This document shows, in pieces, positions 55,867 to 64,000 of a stretch of 64,000 bases of DNA. The position numbers were made by a program, and so were the translations under genes. The first letter of the stretch is position 1. Each line of letters opens with the position of its first letter. The notes below the pieces were generated by a model. That model made no database searches and was not told where the DNA came from. It was given only the letters and a program-made list of their open reading frames with translations. Origin of the DNA: Acidovorax defluvii (lineage in GTDB: Bacteria; Pseudomonadota; Gammaproteobacteria; Burkholderiales; Burkholderiaceae_C); the NCBI GenBank assembly GCA_003268905.1, contig QLTU01000004.1:1-64000 (forward strand). The letters run 5' to 3'.

Positions 55867-56484
55867 TCATTCGCTGGCCGTATGTTGCGCCAGCAGCTTG
55901 CCCACCGCGGGCCGGGCGCAGCGCTGCAGCGCCATCAACAGGGAATGGTCGGGCTGGGCCACGCGCCACTGCGTGCGCAGGTCGTGCTGCATGCGCGCCA
56001 GCAAAGCCGCCGCCATTTCGGCGTCTGCCAGTGCCCGGTGGGCCTGGCCAGTGCGTGGCAGGCCGTGGTAATCGACCAGCACACCGAGCTTGTGGCTGGG
56101 CGCCTGCGGGTACAGCCGGCGCGACAGCAGCACCGTGCAGGCAAACGGCTGGGGCGCGGGCAGCCCGGCCAGGGCCAGCTCGGCCTGCCAGAACTTGCTG
56201 TCAAACGACGCGTTGTGCGCCACCATGGGCGCGTTGCCCACAAAGCGCGCGGACTCCTGCATCACGCCCGCTGCGTCGGGTGCCGCATTCACCATGGCGT
56301 TGGTGATGCCGGTGAGCTGGGTGATGAAAGGTGGAATCCACGCGCCGGTTTTCATCAGGCTCTGGAACCGGTCCACCACCACCCCGCCCTCCAGCAGCAC
56401 GATGGCCACCTCGGTGGCGCGCGCACCCTGGCCGGGCGAGATGCCGGTGGTTTCAAAGTCGATGACGGCGATGGGGTGGGACAT
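55867..56484 (-). CDS. DEDDh 3'-5' exonuclease (DnaQ-like)
   Basis: 205 residues from ATG at 56484. Catalytic residues are visible: D and E in VIDFETTG, D in HNASFDSKFW, and H and D in HRALADAEM. It is a stand-alone proofreading-type nuclease, not the epsilon subunit itself. ATG at 56484 is chosen at the first conserved strand (IAVIDFETTG). Confidence 0.9.
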   Translation of the reverse strand: MSHPIAVIDFETTGISPGQGARATEVAIVLLEGGVVVDRFQSLMKTGAWIPPFITQLTGITNAMVNAAPDAAGVMQESARFVGNAPMVAHNASFDSKFWQAELALAGLPAPQPFACTVLLSRRLYPQAPSHKLGVLVDYHGLPRTGQAHRALADAEMAAALLARMQHDLRTQWRVAQPDHSLLMALQRCARPAVGKLLAQHTASE

Positions 56485-56519
56485 GCTGCAGCGCAGGTAC
56501 GGTGGACGGGTAGTCGGCG

Positions 56520-56583
56520 CTGATATCAAGTGTTTTTGGCCTGTAGCGCTTATGCAACATGCGCTAGCAGCTATCAAAAACAA
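56520..56583 (-). repeat. dispersed intergenic repeat (copy 12)
   Basis: CCTGTAGCGCTTATGCAACA and TGCGCTAGCAGCTATCAAAA match the family. It fills the gap between the exonuclease and yjdM. Confidence 0.85.
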
Positions 56584-56587
56584 AGCA

Positions 56588-56947
56588 TCAGGCCTTCTTC
56601 AAGAACTCCGACTTGAGCAGCATGCTGCCCAGGTCGGTCTTGCAGTCCACGTTGTGGCCGTCGGCGCCATCGACCAGGCGGATGCTCTTGATCTTGGTGC
56701 CCTTTTTCAGGGTGGAGGACGAGCCCTTGACCTTGAGGTCTTTCACCAGAATCACCGCGTCGCCGTCGGCCAGGGGGTTGCCATTGGCGTCACGCACCAC
56801 GCCGTCGCCTGCATCGGCGGCGTCTGCGTCGGTGGTGTCGGCCACCTGCGGCCATTCCAATGCGCAGTCGGGGCACACGTAGTTGCTGCCATCGGGGTAG
56901 GTGTTTTCCTGGCCGCATTGGGGGCAGGCGGGAATGGTGTGGGGCAT
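56588..56947 (-). CDS. yjdM: zinc-ribbon protein YjdM (PhnA family)
   Basis: 119 residues. The N-terminal zinc ribbon has CPQCGQENTYPDGSNYVCPDC split into CPQC and CPDC. The C-terminal domain has GDAVILVKDLKVKGSSS and GTKIKSIRLVDG. The family was once tied to phosphonoacetate breakdown, but its role is unknown. ATG at 56947 follows a strong AGAGAGGACC site. Confidence 0.92.
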   Translation of the reverse strand: MPHTIPACPQCGQENTYPDGSNYVCPDCALEWPQVADTTDADAADAGDGVVRDANGNPLADGDAVILVKDLKVKGSSSTLKKGTKIKSIRLVDGADGHNVDCKTDLGSMLLKSEFLKKA

Positions 56948-57011
56948 GGTGGGTCCTCTCTCTGTTCGCTTTTGATGTGCTTGGAAATGTGGTGTGTGAA
57001 GTGTCGTGCCA

Positions 57012-59186
57012 TCACAGGGGTGCGCGCAGCTCCAGCGCAAACGCCGGCAGCCCTTTGAGCAGCCGCTGGCCATAGCTGGTGCGCGTCAGGCGCTTGTCGT
57101 AGCAGTACACATGGGCCATGTCCTCTTCGGTGCGGATGGCGCGGCCCACCCATTGCGCCAGGCGTATGGCGGTGGCGGGCACCACCAGCTCGCTGAAGGG
57201 GTCGCGCCCCACAGCGCGCAGCCATTCGGCACGCGCCTCGCCCACCGGGTCGTCGGGCGGTGCAAAGGGTAGCTTGGTAATGAACACCGATTCGCACAGC
57301 CGCCCGGGCAAATCCAGCCCTTCGCCAAACGACTGCATGCCAAAGATGACCGAGGGCTCACCGCCCTCCACCCGCTCGCGGTGCCGCTTGAGCAGCTGCG
57401 TGCGCGGCAGCGCGTTCTGCACCAGTACCACGCTGCGCATGGCGGTGGGCAGCGCGTCCACCGCCTGGCGCATCTGCTCGCGCGAGGTGAAAAGCACCAG
57501 CGCGCCGTATTCCACGCGGGCAATGTCGTGCAGCAGCGCATCGACCATCTCGGTGGTGAACTGCGCGGCGTTCTTGGGGTCGGCGCGCGTCTCGGCGGCA
57601 ATCAGCGTGCCCTGCGCGGCGTAGTTGAAGGGGCTGGCCACCTCCAGCGTGGTGGCGGCTTCGTCGCCATGCAGGCCGGCTTCGCGCAAGAAGAAATCGA
57701 AGTTGCCGCAACTGGTGAGCGTGGCCGATGTCAGCACCGCGCCGCGCACCGCGCTCCACAGGTTGTTGCGCAGCGTGGTGCCGGGCAGGATGGGGCTGGC
57801 GTGGGCCTTCACCACGATGAAGTCGCCATCCACCTCCAGCGTGAACCACTTGGCTGCGGGCACAAAGCTGCGGTCGGCGCCCTCGGGCGCATCCTGCAGC
57901 AGCAGCTGGGCGGTGGCGTGCAGCTCTTCCAGGCGCGGGGCCAGCATGCCGATTTGTGCGTACAGCGTGGACAGCCGCTTGGCCTCGTCGGGCTTGTCGC
58001 GCATCTCGGCGCGCAGGGCTTTGCTGATGGCGCGCAGGGCTTCCAGAAAACCATCGGCACTGGCGGCCAGCAGGCCCAGCGGGGCAATCAGGGGCTCGGG
58101 CAGTTCGCCGCGGGGCACGCGCACGCGCGCCGGGCCCCAGGTGTCCTTCTGGCTTTTGAGGTGGTCGCCATACACGTCCATCACGATGCGCGCCAGGTCC
58201 TGCAGCGTTTGCCGCAGCTGGGCCGCATGGCGCGGGATGTCGGCAATCTCTTCCACCTCCAGCAGCGCGCCAATGCGCAGGCCCCGGCTGGAGAGCCGCT
58301 CGATCCAGGTGATGCGCGACAAATCCATGCTGCACGCAAACTGGGCAAGCGCCGTGGCGGGCAAGTGGTGTGCTTCGTCCAGCACCAGGAGGCAATTGTC
58401 CAGCTCGGGCAGCACACGCGCGCCCAGCGACGACAGCAGCAAATCGTGGTTGGCCACGATGACCTGCGCGCCCACCAGCTCCTTGCGCTTGTCGTAATAG
58501 GTGCACTGGCTGAAGGCCGGGCAGTGCTTGCCCGTGCACGATGCACCCTCGGCAGCCACGGGGCTCCACACCTCGGGCTCGGGCGGGGTGTCCAGGCTGT
58601 CGCGGTCGCCGTCCCAGGCGCCCTTGGCCAGGGTTTGAGCCATGGTCGAATAAAACTGCATGCGCGCCTCCGTCTCCTGGTGAGATCGTTTGCGGCGGGC
58701 GTTGGCGGCCTCTTCGGGAAACAGGTCGTCATCGTCCTCGCCGTGCGCCTCGCCCGTGCCGGCCAGCCGGTCAAGCTTGAGCTTGCACACATAGCGCCCA
58801 CGCCCCTTGGCCAGCGCAAACTTGAACGGCTGGGGCATGCGCGCGGCCAGCGCCGGCAGGTCTTTGTTGACCAGCTGCTCCTGCAGCGCCACCGTGGCGG
58901 TCGAGATCAGCACCCGCGTGCCCCGTGCCAGCGCCAGCGCAATGGCGGGCGCGCAATACGCCAGCGACTTGCCCACCCCCGTGCCCGCCTGGATCACGGC
59001 AATGGCGCGCGTGGGCGCGGCCTCGCCGCCCTCTTCATCCACCTTGCCCAGCGTGGCCGTGCTGAAGGTGCGCGCCACCTGCTCGGCCATTAGCCGCTGC
59101 CCGGCGCGGCTGCGAAACCCCTCGGTGGCCTGCACCACCGCATCAAACGACTGCAGGGCCGCCTGGGCCCACTCTGTAGAAGACAT
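57012..59186 (-). CDS. dinG: ATP-dependent DNA helicase DinG
   Basis: 724 residues. A superfamily 2 iron-sulphur helicase that unwinds DNA 5'-3'. Walker A is AGTGVGKSLAY (about 65-75); cluster Cys lie in YVCKLKLDR and SCTGKHCPAFSQC; the DEAH box is LVLDEAHHLPA; the final motif VI region has QWVGRAIRTEED. ATG at 59186 is chosen; the longer frame to 59273 has no family sequence. It is convergent with nothing on its strand and precedes a divergent small gene. Confidence 0.93.
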   Translation of the reverse strand: MSSTEWAQAALQSFDAVVQATEGFRSRAGQRLMAEQVARTFSTATLGKVDEEGGEAAPTRAIAVIQAGTGVGKSLAYCAPAIALALARGTRVLISTATVALQEQLVNKDLPALAARMPQPFKFALAKGRGRYVCKLKLDRLAGTGEAHGEDDDDLFPEEAANARRKRSHQETEARMQFYSTMAQTLAKGAWDGDRDSLDTPPEPEVWSPVAAEGASCTGKHCPAFSQCTYYDKRKELVGAQVIVANHDLLLSSLGARVLPELDNCLLVLDEAHHLPATALAQFACSMDLSRITWIERLSSRGLRIGALLEVEEIADIPRHAAQLRQTLQDLARIVMDVYGDHLKSQKDTWGPARVRVPRGELPEPLIAPLGLLAASADGFLEALRAISKALRAEMRDKPDEAKRLSTLYAQIGMLAPRLEELHATAQLLLQDAPEGADRSFVPAAKWFTLEVDGDFIVVKAHASPILPGTTLRNNLWSAVRGAVLTSATLTSCGNFDFFLREAGLHGDEAATTLEVASPFNYAAQGTLIAAETRADPKNAAQFTTEMVDALLHDIARVEYGALVLFTSREQMRQAVDALPTAMRSVVLVQNALPRTQLLKRHRERVEGGEPSVIFGMQSFGEGLDLPGRLCESVFITKLPFAPPDDPVGEARAEWLRAVGRDPFSELVVPATAIRLAQWVGRAIRTEEDMAHVYCYDKRLTRTSYGQRLLKGLPAFALELRAPL

Positions 59187-59353
59187 AACCACCTGTAGTA
59201 AGGGCAAGAGTGTGGCACGGGTCAAGCGACAGGCCGTGCCCAGCGTCTCCTTCGGCCGGCGCCCGCGTGGCATGTGGGCCTACACGCCTGCATTGCGGGC
59301 GTTTCTACGATGGCCAGGTTGGCAATTCTGTCATCCACCGCAAGGAGACCCCC

Positions 59354-59659
59354 ATGCCCCACACCGCCACCCGCGACCACCCCATCCCGGCCCCCACTGG
59401 GCCCGAGCCGTCGATAGACACCACCAAGCGCCAGATGCCGGGGCCCGCCACCCAGGGGCCGTTGCAGACAGACCCCGCGCCCGCCAAAGACACAGAAACC
59501 CCCAAGCTGCCCCACGAGCGCGATGAATCGGTGGACATGACCCATGGCGAGCCAGACGCGCAGATGCAGCAGGCCTACCGCGATGTAGAGCGCGGGCTGC
59601 AGGACACCGACCAGGACCTGCGCGCCCACCGCGTGGGCCACAAGCCAGCACGCCCATAA
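59354..59659 (+). CDS. hypothetical hydrophilic protein
   Basis: 101 residues, rich in Pro, Asp, Glu and Arg (ETPKLPHERDESVDMTHG). It appears disordered with no membrane segment or signal peptide. An AAGGAG site 6 bases upstream supports translation. No family was recognised. A dispersed repeat begins at its stop codon. Confidence 0.65.
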   Translation: MPHTATRDHPIPAPTGPEPSIDTTKRQMPGPATQGPLQTDPAPAKDTETPKLPHERDESVDMTHGEPDAQMQQAYRDVERGLQDTDQDLRAHRVGHKPARP

Positions 59660-59726
59660 ATGCTATTAAATTAATAGCTGATAGCGCTTATGCAGAAAGC
59701 GCTAGAGGCCATTTTGACCATTGAAG
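59660..59726 (+). repeat. dispersed intergenic repeat (copy 13)
   Basis: TTAATAGCTGATAGCGCTTA and GAAAGCGCTAGAGGCC match the family and are close to copy 1. Confidence 0.87.
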
Positions 59727-59820
59727 GCGCATGCGCTGCGAGGGCCCGCGCTGCGGTTGGACGGCACCGCGCCATGCAACCTTGCCGCTGCTGCGCCCCC
59801 ACAATCGGTCAGTCAGTCAA

Positions 59821-60222
59821 TCAGGCCACGCGTCGCCCGTAGGCACAAAACCCCGGCTTGGGGCTCTTTTTTTGCGGGTGCAGGCGGCAGGTGTCGGGCC
59901 GCTGTTCATACACCGTGCACAGCCGCGTGGTGGGGTGCAGAAAATTGCAGTCCCCACTCGCCCGCCGCGCCATCGTAAAGATCGCGTTCTTGTGGTTGAA
60001 GTGGTCAATCAGCCGCGCCTTTTGCAGCCGCTTGGCAATCTGCCGCGGCTCCTCATGCTCGGCCTCAAACGCATCCACCAACCCCAGCCGCACCAGGTCC
60101 GGCAACTGCACCTCCAGCGGCATGGTGCAGCAGTTGGCCGCGCAGGTGTCGCACAAGCCAGCGCGGTAGCGGGACCAGGTGTCGAGGCGGTCGACGTCAA
60201 CGATGGAGATGGGGGAGCGCAT
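59821..60222 (-). CDS. YkgJ family cysteine-cluster protein
   Basis: 133 residues from ATG at 60222. Cys pattern: CDTCAANCC near residues 24-32, then GDCNF, RLCTVY and DTCRLHP, as in YkgJ zinc/iron-binding proteins. The function is unknown. The Lys/Arg-rich C-terminus (QKKSPKPGF) is typical. It lies 16 bases after jetD on the same strand and could be read with that operon. Confidence 0.88.
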   Translation of the reverse strand: MRSPISIVDVDRLDTWSRYRAGLCDTCAANCCTMPLEVQLPDLVRLGLVDAFEAEHEEPRQIAKRLQKARLIDHFNHKNAIFTMARRASGDCNFLHPTTRLCTVYEQRPDTCRLHPQKKSPKPGFCAYGRRVA

Positions 60223-60238
60223 GGGGGTGGGATTGTGC

Positions 60239-61420
60239 CTAATCTCCATCCACCCAGGCGCGCACGGCGCGGTGTACGGCGTTGGTGGGGACAAACTCTT
60301 GCTCCAGCCGCCCCTTTTGCTGCGTGCGCAGGTGGACGCACAGCGTGGCCTCGTCGGGTGCCAACGTGCCGCAAGCGCTGTCGGGGGCATGCACTGGTTC
60401 GGCCACTGCCAGGTGCTGGTGGGCGCTGAAGGTGGCTGCGTCCATCAGCAGCGCCTGCAGGTACGGCAGGTGGTGGCGGGCCGTGGCCAGCATGTGCAGG
60501 CCCCAGGTGTCGAGGTCGCCCCAGTAAGCCACGCGGCGCCCTTGTAGCCAGGGCGCGGCCAGCCAGCCCAGGTTGAGGCCTGCGCCCAGCACGGCGATGG
60601 TGCGTGCCACGGGCTGTGGCAGTTGGTGCAGGCAGCGCTCGTTTTCTACCAGCAGGATGCGGCTGCCGGGCAGTGGCGTGGTGAGCAGCTCGCTGGCGCG
60701 CACGCGCATCTGGGCAAAGGGCAGCAGGTCGGGGGCCAGCGGGGCGATGAGCAGCCAGTGGTCGTCTTCGGGCTGCGCGCCCAAAAAACCCACCAGCCCC
60801 TGGCGGCTGGCTTCGCCGTCAAAGCGTTCGTCCAGCAAGGCGGTGAGCAGGCTGGCGTGGCGTTCAAAGAACTTGGTGTCGTTGCCCTGCACGGCCAGTG
60901 CGCGCAGGGGTTTGCCTTGGGCGCAGCCGGGCTCCAGCTGCAGCGCTGTGTGCGCGGCGGCAATGACGGCTTCGGTGGGCGTTTCGCGCCACTGCACCAG
61001 GCGGCGCACCAGCAGGCGCTGAAAGCCGGGGCGCTCTACCCCGGCGATGAGGGTGCTGAGCCGGGCGTAGTCGCTTTTGACCTGCGCATGGCCCGGCACC
61101 TTGAAGTGGCTGATGGCGGCGATGCACTGCGAGGGCTTGGCCAACTGCCAGTGCGTGGGCACGGCGATGGCGTCGCTGCTGCCACGGTAGCGACGCTCTT
61201 GCCACTGCACGCTGCCCAGGCCGTGCTGTTCTACGGCGCGCCACTGCTGCAAATGGCAGCGCAGCGCGGCGGCGTCGTTCAGAAACACGGCCGTGTCGGG
61301 CTGGCCGATGGCCAGGGTCAGCGGCCACGCGGCGGCGGCGCCCAGAAGCTGGCGTTCGCGCCAATCGGCGCTGTTCCAGTGTTGGGCCAGCCGAGCAGCC
61401 AGTTCCTGGGGCGACTTCAT
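60239..61420 (-). CDS. jetD: Wadjet anti-plasmid system protein JetD
   Basis: 393 residues. The N-terminal DUF3322-type arm domain (about 1-190) is followed by a DUF2220/Toprim nuclease domain: acidic motifs VENERC at 258-263 and WGDLDTWG at 300-307 supply the metal-binding residues. JetD cuts circular DNA that the JetABC SMC complex has extruded. Its start overlaps the jetC stop by four bases. No jetA or jetB is in the window; they should lie beyond 64000. Confidence 0.9.
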   Translation of the reverse strand: MKSPQELAARLAQHWNSADWRERQLLGAAAAWPLTLAIGQPDTAVFLNDAAALRCHLQQWRAVEQHGLGSVQWQERRYRGSSDAIAVPTHWQLAKPSQCIAAISHFKVPGHAQVKSDYARLSTLIAGVERPGFQRLLVRRLVQWRETPTEAVIAAAHTALQLEPGCAQGKPLRALAVQGNDTKFFERHASLLTALLDERFDGEASRQGLVGFLGAQPEDDHWLLIAPLAPDLLPFAQMRVRASELLTTPLPGSRILLVENERCLHQLPQPVARTIAVLGAGLNLGWLAAPWLQGRRVAYWGDLDTWGLHMLATARHHLPYLQALLMDAATFSAHQHLAVAEPVHAPDSACGTLAPDEATLCVHLRTQQKGRLEQEFVPTNAVHRAVRAWVDGD

Positions 61421-64000
61421 GCCTCTATGCCGGTGGGGGCGCTTGGAGTGCTTGGAGCGCTGCGGCGGAATGCGTCGATTTCTTCCCAGCGCAGCGACGC
61501 CAGCGTGGCCTGTGCGCCGCGCCGGTGCACCACCACGGCGCTGCGCGTGTGGTTGCGCAGCAGGCGCACTTCTTTGTTGGGGGTGACGAACAGCGCGTGC
61601 AGGCCAAACTCGCGCAGCGCCTGGATGATGCGCGCTGCCACGGCCTGCGAGCTTTTGGAAAACGCTTCGTCCAGCACGATGGTGCCAAACACCGGGCGGC
61701 TGGCGCCGCTGGGGCACAGCGCGTAGCTCAGCGAGGCGGTGAGCACGTAGCTGGCGATGATTTCTTTCTCGCCCCCGCTGCCGCCTTGCGATCCGGTGCG
61801 CCGCTCCAGCATCTGGCCGCTGGCCCGGTCGAGCACCAGCACGGCAAATTGCAGGCGGTAGCGGGCGTCCAGCAGCGCTTGCGCGGCCTTGCTGCGGCGG
61901 TTGCTGGCGTGGGTTTGCAGCATCTCCACGATGGCGCGCAGCGCCCGGTAGTGGCTTTGGCCGCCATCGTCGCGCAGGCTTTCGGTGCGCAGCTGGGCCT
62001 GGGCACGGTTGAGCTCTTGCAGGCTTTGGTGGACGACGGCGCGGGGCTCTAGCTGCAAATACCGGCCGGGCTGGAAGTCCACGCGCTGCAGCGTTTCGTT
62101 GAGCTGGGCCATGCGCTCTTCAATGTCGGTCACCTGCGCGGCGATGCCGTTGAGCAGGGTGTCCACGCCCTGCTGCGAGGTGTTGTTGAGGTATTCCTGA
62201 AACCGCTGGCGCTTGTGCGGCAGGGCTTCTTCTTCCAGCGCTTGCAGGCGCTGCAGGTAGTGGGGCAGCGCCTCCACCTCTGGCCCATGGTCGGCCAGTG
62301 CGCCCCGGTCTTCGTGCTTGGCTTTGCCCATTTGGCGCACGATGTCGGTGTGCAGGGTGTTCAGCTTTTTGCTGGCCTCGGCGGCTTTGGCTTGCACGGT
62401 GGCGCTGGCGTCGCGCTCCTGGGTTTCGAGGTTGTCGCCATCCAGCGCGGGCAGGCGGTGCCCGGCGCGGGCCAGATTCGCCGCAAAGTCTGCGGCCAAG
62501 TCCGCCGCCACCACGGCCCCGCCAGCGCTGCGTGCCTGGTAGGCGCTGTGCTTCTTTTGCGCGGCGGCCCGCAAGGTGTCGTCTTGCGTTTGGGCTGTTT
62601 GCAGTTCGCGCAGTTGCTCCTCTGCCGCGCGGGTGTGCGCTTGCGCTGCGTCCCAGCGGTGTTTGGCCTGCGCGGTGTCTGAGCCGGGGTGCAGCAGCGC
62701 CTGCAGTTGCTGCGCTTTGTGCTGCCACTGTGCCTCGGCCGCCGCCGTGTCCAGGTCGTCGTGCTGCAGCGCTTGCAGGGCGGCCCACAGTTGGCGTTGT
62801 TCGTGCGCCTGGCGCTGGGCGTTCAGGGTTTGGGTCTTTTGGGCCTCTAGCGCTTGATATTCCAGCGCAAGCTGCTCTCTTTGTTGTAGCAAATGCGCGA
62901 GCCGGTCGCGGTTGTCAAACCCCGTCATCCAGTCCTGGTCCAGCCGCTTTTGGTCCTGCTTGTCGAAGTGGCCCGATTGGCTGGACATCAGGCCCTGCGC
63001 CGTCATGGCGTGGGGTGTGCGCTCCAGCGTTTGCACATCGGGCACGCAGTGGCGGTCCAGGCCGTGCAGCAGGTGGCGCAGCGTGTTCAGGTGCGCGGCG
63101 GGGGTAGCGGGCTTGAGGTTGAGCTTGCGCGCAAAGCCGTCGGGCATGAACGCTGCGGGCGTGGCATCGCGCACTTCCAGCAGGCGCACATGCAAGCGGT
63201 TGTGCCGCTGGTTCACCCATTGCAGCGCGGTGTGCATTGCCGCCTGCGGCACCAAAATGCGCAGGCGGTGGCTGCCCAGTGCGCGCTCGATGGCGCCGCG
63301 CCACGCTTGTTCGGCCTGGCGCACTTCCACCAGCTCGGCAGCAAAGGGCAGGTCGGTTTCGGGCAAGCCCAGGTGCTCGGCCAGCTCGGCGCGAAAGCGC
63401 TGGAACTCCATCGGCAAGTTGGAGCCAGGGCGCTGGCGCACGGCCTCGTATTCGGCCTGGGTCTCGCGCAGGCGGGTGTGGGCGTTGTGGGCCTGGGCGA
63501 TGGCGTGTTCGGCGCTGGCCTGCAGCTCGGCCTGGCGTGCGTCGATGTGCGCCATCGCCGCCTGGGCTTGGGCCTGGTGGTGGGCGAGGTCGTTGGCACT
63601 GGCGTTGTCACCCAGCCCGAGGTTGCGCACCAGCGCTTGGTACTGGGCCAGATGGCCTTCGATGCGGGCCAGCGCTTGGCGGGCGTGGTCCATGTTCTCG
63701 CGCAGCACATCGATGTTGGCGCCACCGGCTTGCAGGTAGAGGCCATGCAAGTCCTGCTCGTGCTTGCGTGCGGTATCCACATGCTGCTGCGCGGCTTGCA
63801 ACAGTGCATCGCGCTGCGCCATCTGTGCCTGCAACTGTGCCACGCGCTGGCCCCACCATTGCACGCCCTGCGCTGCAAACCAGTGCGGTAGCTGCTGCTG
63901 CAGCGCCTGCAGGTGCGCCAGGTGCTGGGCCTGCTGCTGCTCGCGCGTGGCCAGATCGCGCAGCGGCAGCAGCGACACATACTGCGCATTGGCCAGTTCC
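61417..64000 (-). CDS. jetC: Wadjet JetC SMC-like ATPase, C-terminal 860 residues (cut by window end)
   Basis: The frame is open to the window edge, so the start lies beyond it. What is seen is a long coiled coil (Gln/Ala/Glu-rich heptads), a hinge-like middle (FQRFRAELAEHLGLPETDLPFAAELVEV in two parts), a second coiled coil, and the ATPase tail: signature GGSGGEKE, Walker B TIVLDEAF, and switch LHALFVTPNKE. This is the MukB-like member of condensin-type JetABC. The Walker A part is outside. An intragenic repeat-like segment is at 62836-62893. Confidence 0.9.
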   Translation of the reverse strand, partial: ELANAQYVSLLPLRDLATREQQQAQHLAHLQALQQQLPHWFAAQGVQWWGQRVAQLQAQMAQRDALLQAAQQHVDTARKHEQDLHGLYLQAGGANIDVLRENMDHARQALARIEGHLAQYQALVRNLGLGDNASANDLAHHQAQAQAAMAHIDARQAELQASAEHAIAQAHNAHTRLRETQAEYEAVRQRPGSNLPMEFQRFRAELAEHLGLPETDLPFAAELVEVRQAEQAWRGAIERALGSHRLRILVPQAAMHTALQWVNQRHNRLHVRLLEVRDATPAAFMPDGFARKLNLKPATPAAHLNTLRHLLHGLDRHCVPDVQTLERTPHAMTAQGLMSSQSGHFDKQDQKRLDQDWMTGFDNRDRLAHLLQQREQLALEYQALEAQKTQTLNAQRQAHEQRQLWAALQALQHDDLDTAAAEAQWQHKAQQLQALLHPGSDTAQAKHRWDAAQAHTRAAEEQLRELQTAQTQDDTLRAAAQKKHSAYQARSAGGAVVAADLAADFAANLARAGHRLPALDGDNLETQERDASATVQAKAAEASKKLNTLHTDIVRQMGKAKHEDRGALADHGPEVEALPHYLQRLQALEEEALPHKRQRFQEYLNNTSQQGVDTLLNGIAAQVTDIEERMAQLNETLQRVDFQPGRYLQLEPRAVVHQSLQELNRAQAQLRTESLRDDGGQSHYRALRAIVEMLQTHASNRRSKAAQALLDARYRLQFAVLVLDRASGQMLERRTGSQGGSGGEKEIIASYVLTASLSYALCPSGASRPVFGTIVLDEAFSKSSQAVAARIIQALREFGLHALFVTPNKEVRLLRNHTRSAVVVHRRGAQATLASLRWEEIDAFRRSAPSTPSAPTGIEA
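62836..62893 (-). repeat. repeat-like segment inside the jetC coding region
   Basis: Read on the minus strand it contains ATCAAGCGCTAGAGGCC, a 17-base exact match to repeat copy 1, followed by CAAAAGACC. It is kept in frame and codes for coiled-coil residues (LEYQALEAQKT). It may be a captured copy of the dispersed repeat or a chance match. Confidence 0.5.

Noticed and set aside
37841-64000. CRISPR array among the dispersed repeats
   Set aside because: The copies are kilobases apart, in both orientations and without regular spacers.

Overview
The window comes from a Comamonadaceae chromosome, most likely Acidovorax or a close relative. This rests on the high GC content, the mnmG-rsmG-parA-parB block with parS sites, protein families typical of Burkholderiales, and a dispersed intergenic repeat of about 60 bp built around AGCGCTTAT...AAGCGCT. 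The genus is inferred from overall character, because no rRNA or tRNA gene lies in the window.

Layout. 1-4.3 kb holds a partial duplication: two copies of a flavin-reductase tail and two copies of a membrane-linked methyltransferase frame different cargo genes (a Na/Ca antiporter in one, a CsgG-like lipoprotein in the other). 4.3-11 kb, on the minus strand, is the chromosome partition block: parB, a small membrane protein, an RBBP9-like hydrolase, parA, a LysE exporter, rsmG and mnmG. Four parS-type sites lie inside and just upstream of rsmG and mnmG. 11-18.4 kb holds ordinary metabolic genes (FMN reductase, YkgJ protein, class II aldolase, beta-class GST, MFS transporter, Old Yellow Enzyme) and a chemotaxis receptor broken by an amber codon. 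18.5-21.6 kb is a copper module (copA; copZ-cueR) with a MerR-type promoter. 21.7-24.1 kb holds a thiolase and an acyl-CoA dehydrogenase.

24.5-36.3 kb looks like an acquired block: a small tyrosine recombinase, a cobalamin riboswitch, and twelve tightly overlapping genes for early-cobalt-insertion cobalamin synthesis (cbiM, cbiF, cbiX, cbiC, cbiD, cbiET, cbiL, cbiG N-part, a CobE-BluB fusion, cbiH, a 2Fe-2S ferredoxin, cobA). Late steps and the precorrin-6A reductase are absent here. 36.8-39.8 kb holds a GNAT-Rnk fusion, rdgC and a Spy-like protein.

39.8-41.1 kb is the most unusual stretch. Two diverged copies of an origin-like module (DnaA boxes, GC clamp, DnaA-trio-like CTACTACTAC, AT-rich run) flank a DUF1232 gene, and that gene is split by a 204-bp element with perfect 27-bp terminal inverted repeats. 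It lies about 30 kb from the parS cluster, so a chromosomal origin is a reasonable hypothesis.

41.2-54.7 kb is rich in cyclic-di-GMP functions: a 1,624-residue GAF/PAS/GGDEF/EAL protein, and a TonB receptor - YfiR - GGDEF/EAL operon. It also holds DAHP synthase, an NlpC/P60 lipoprotein and a choice-of-anchor I lipoprotein. 55-60.2 kb holds NnrU, an exonuclease, YjdM, a DinG helicase and small proteins. The window ends in the distal half of a Wadjet plasmid-defence operon (jetD complete, jetC cut by the window edge; jetA and jetB expected beyond it).
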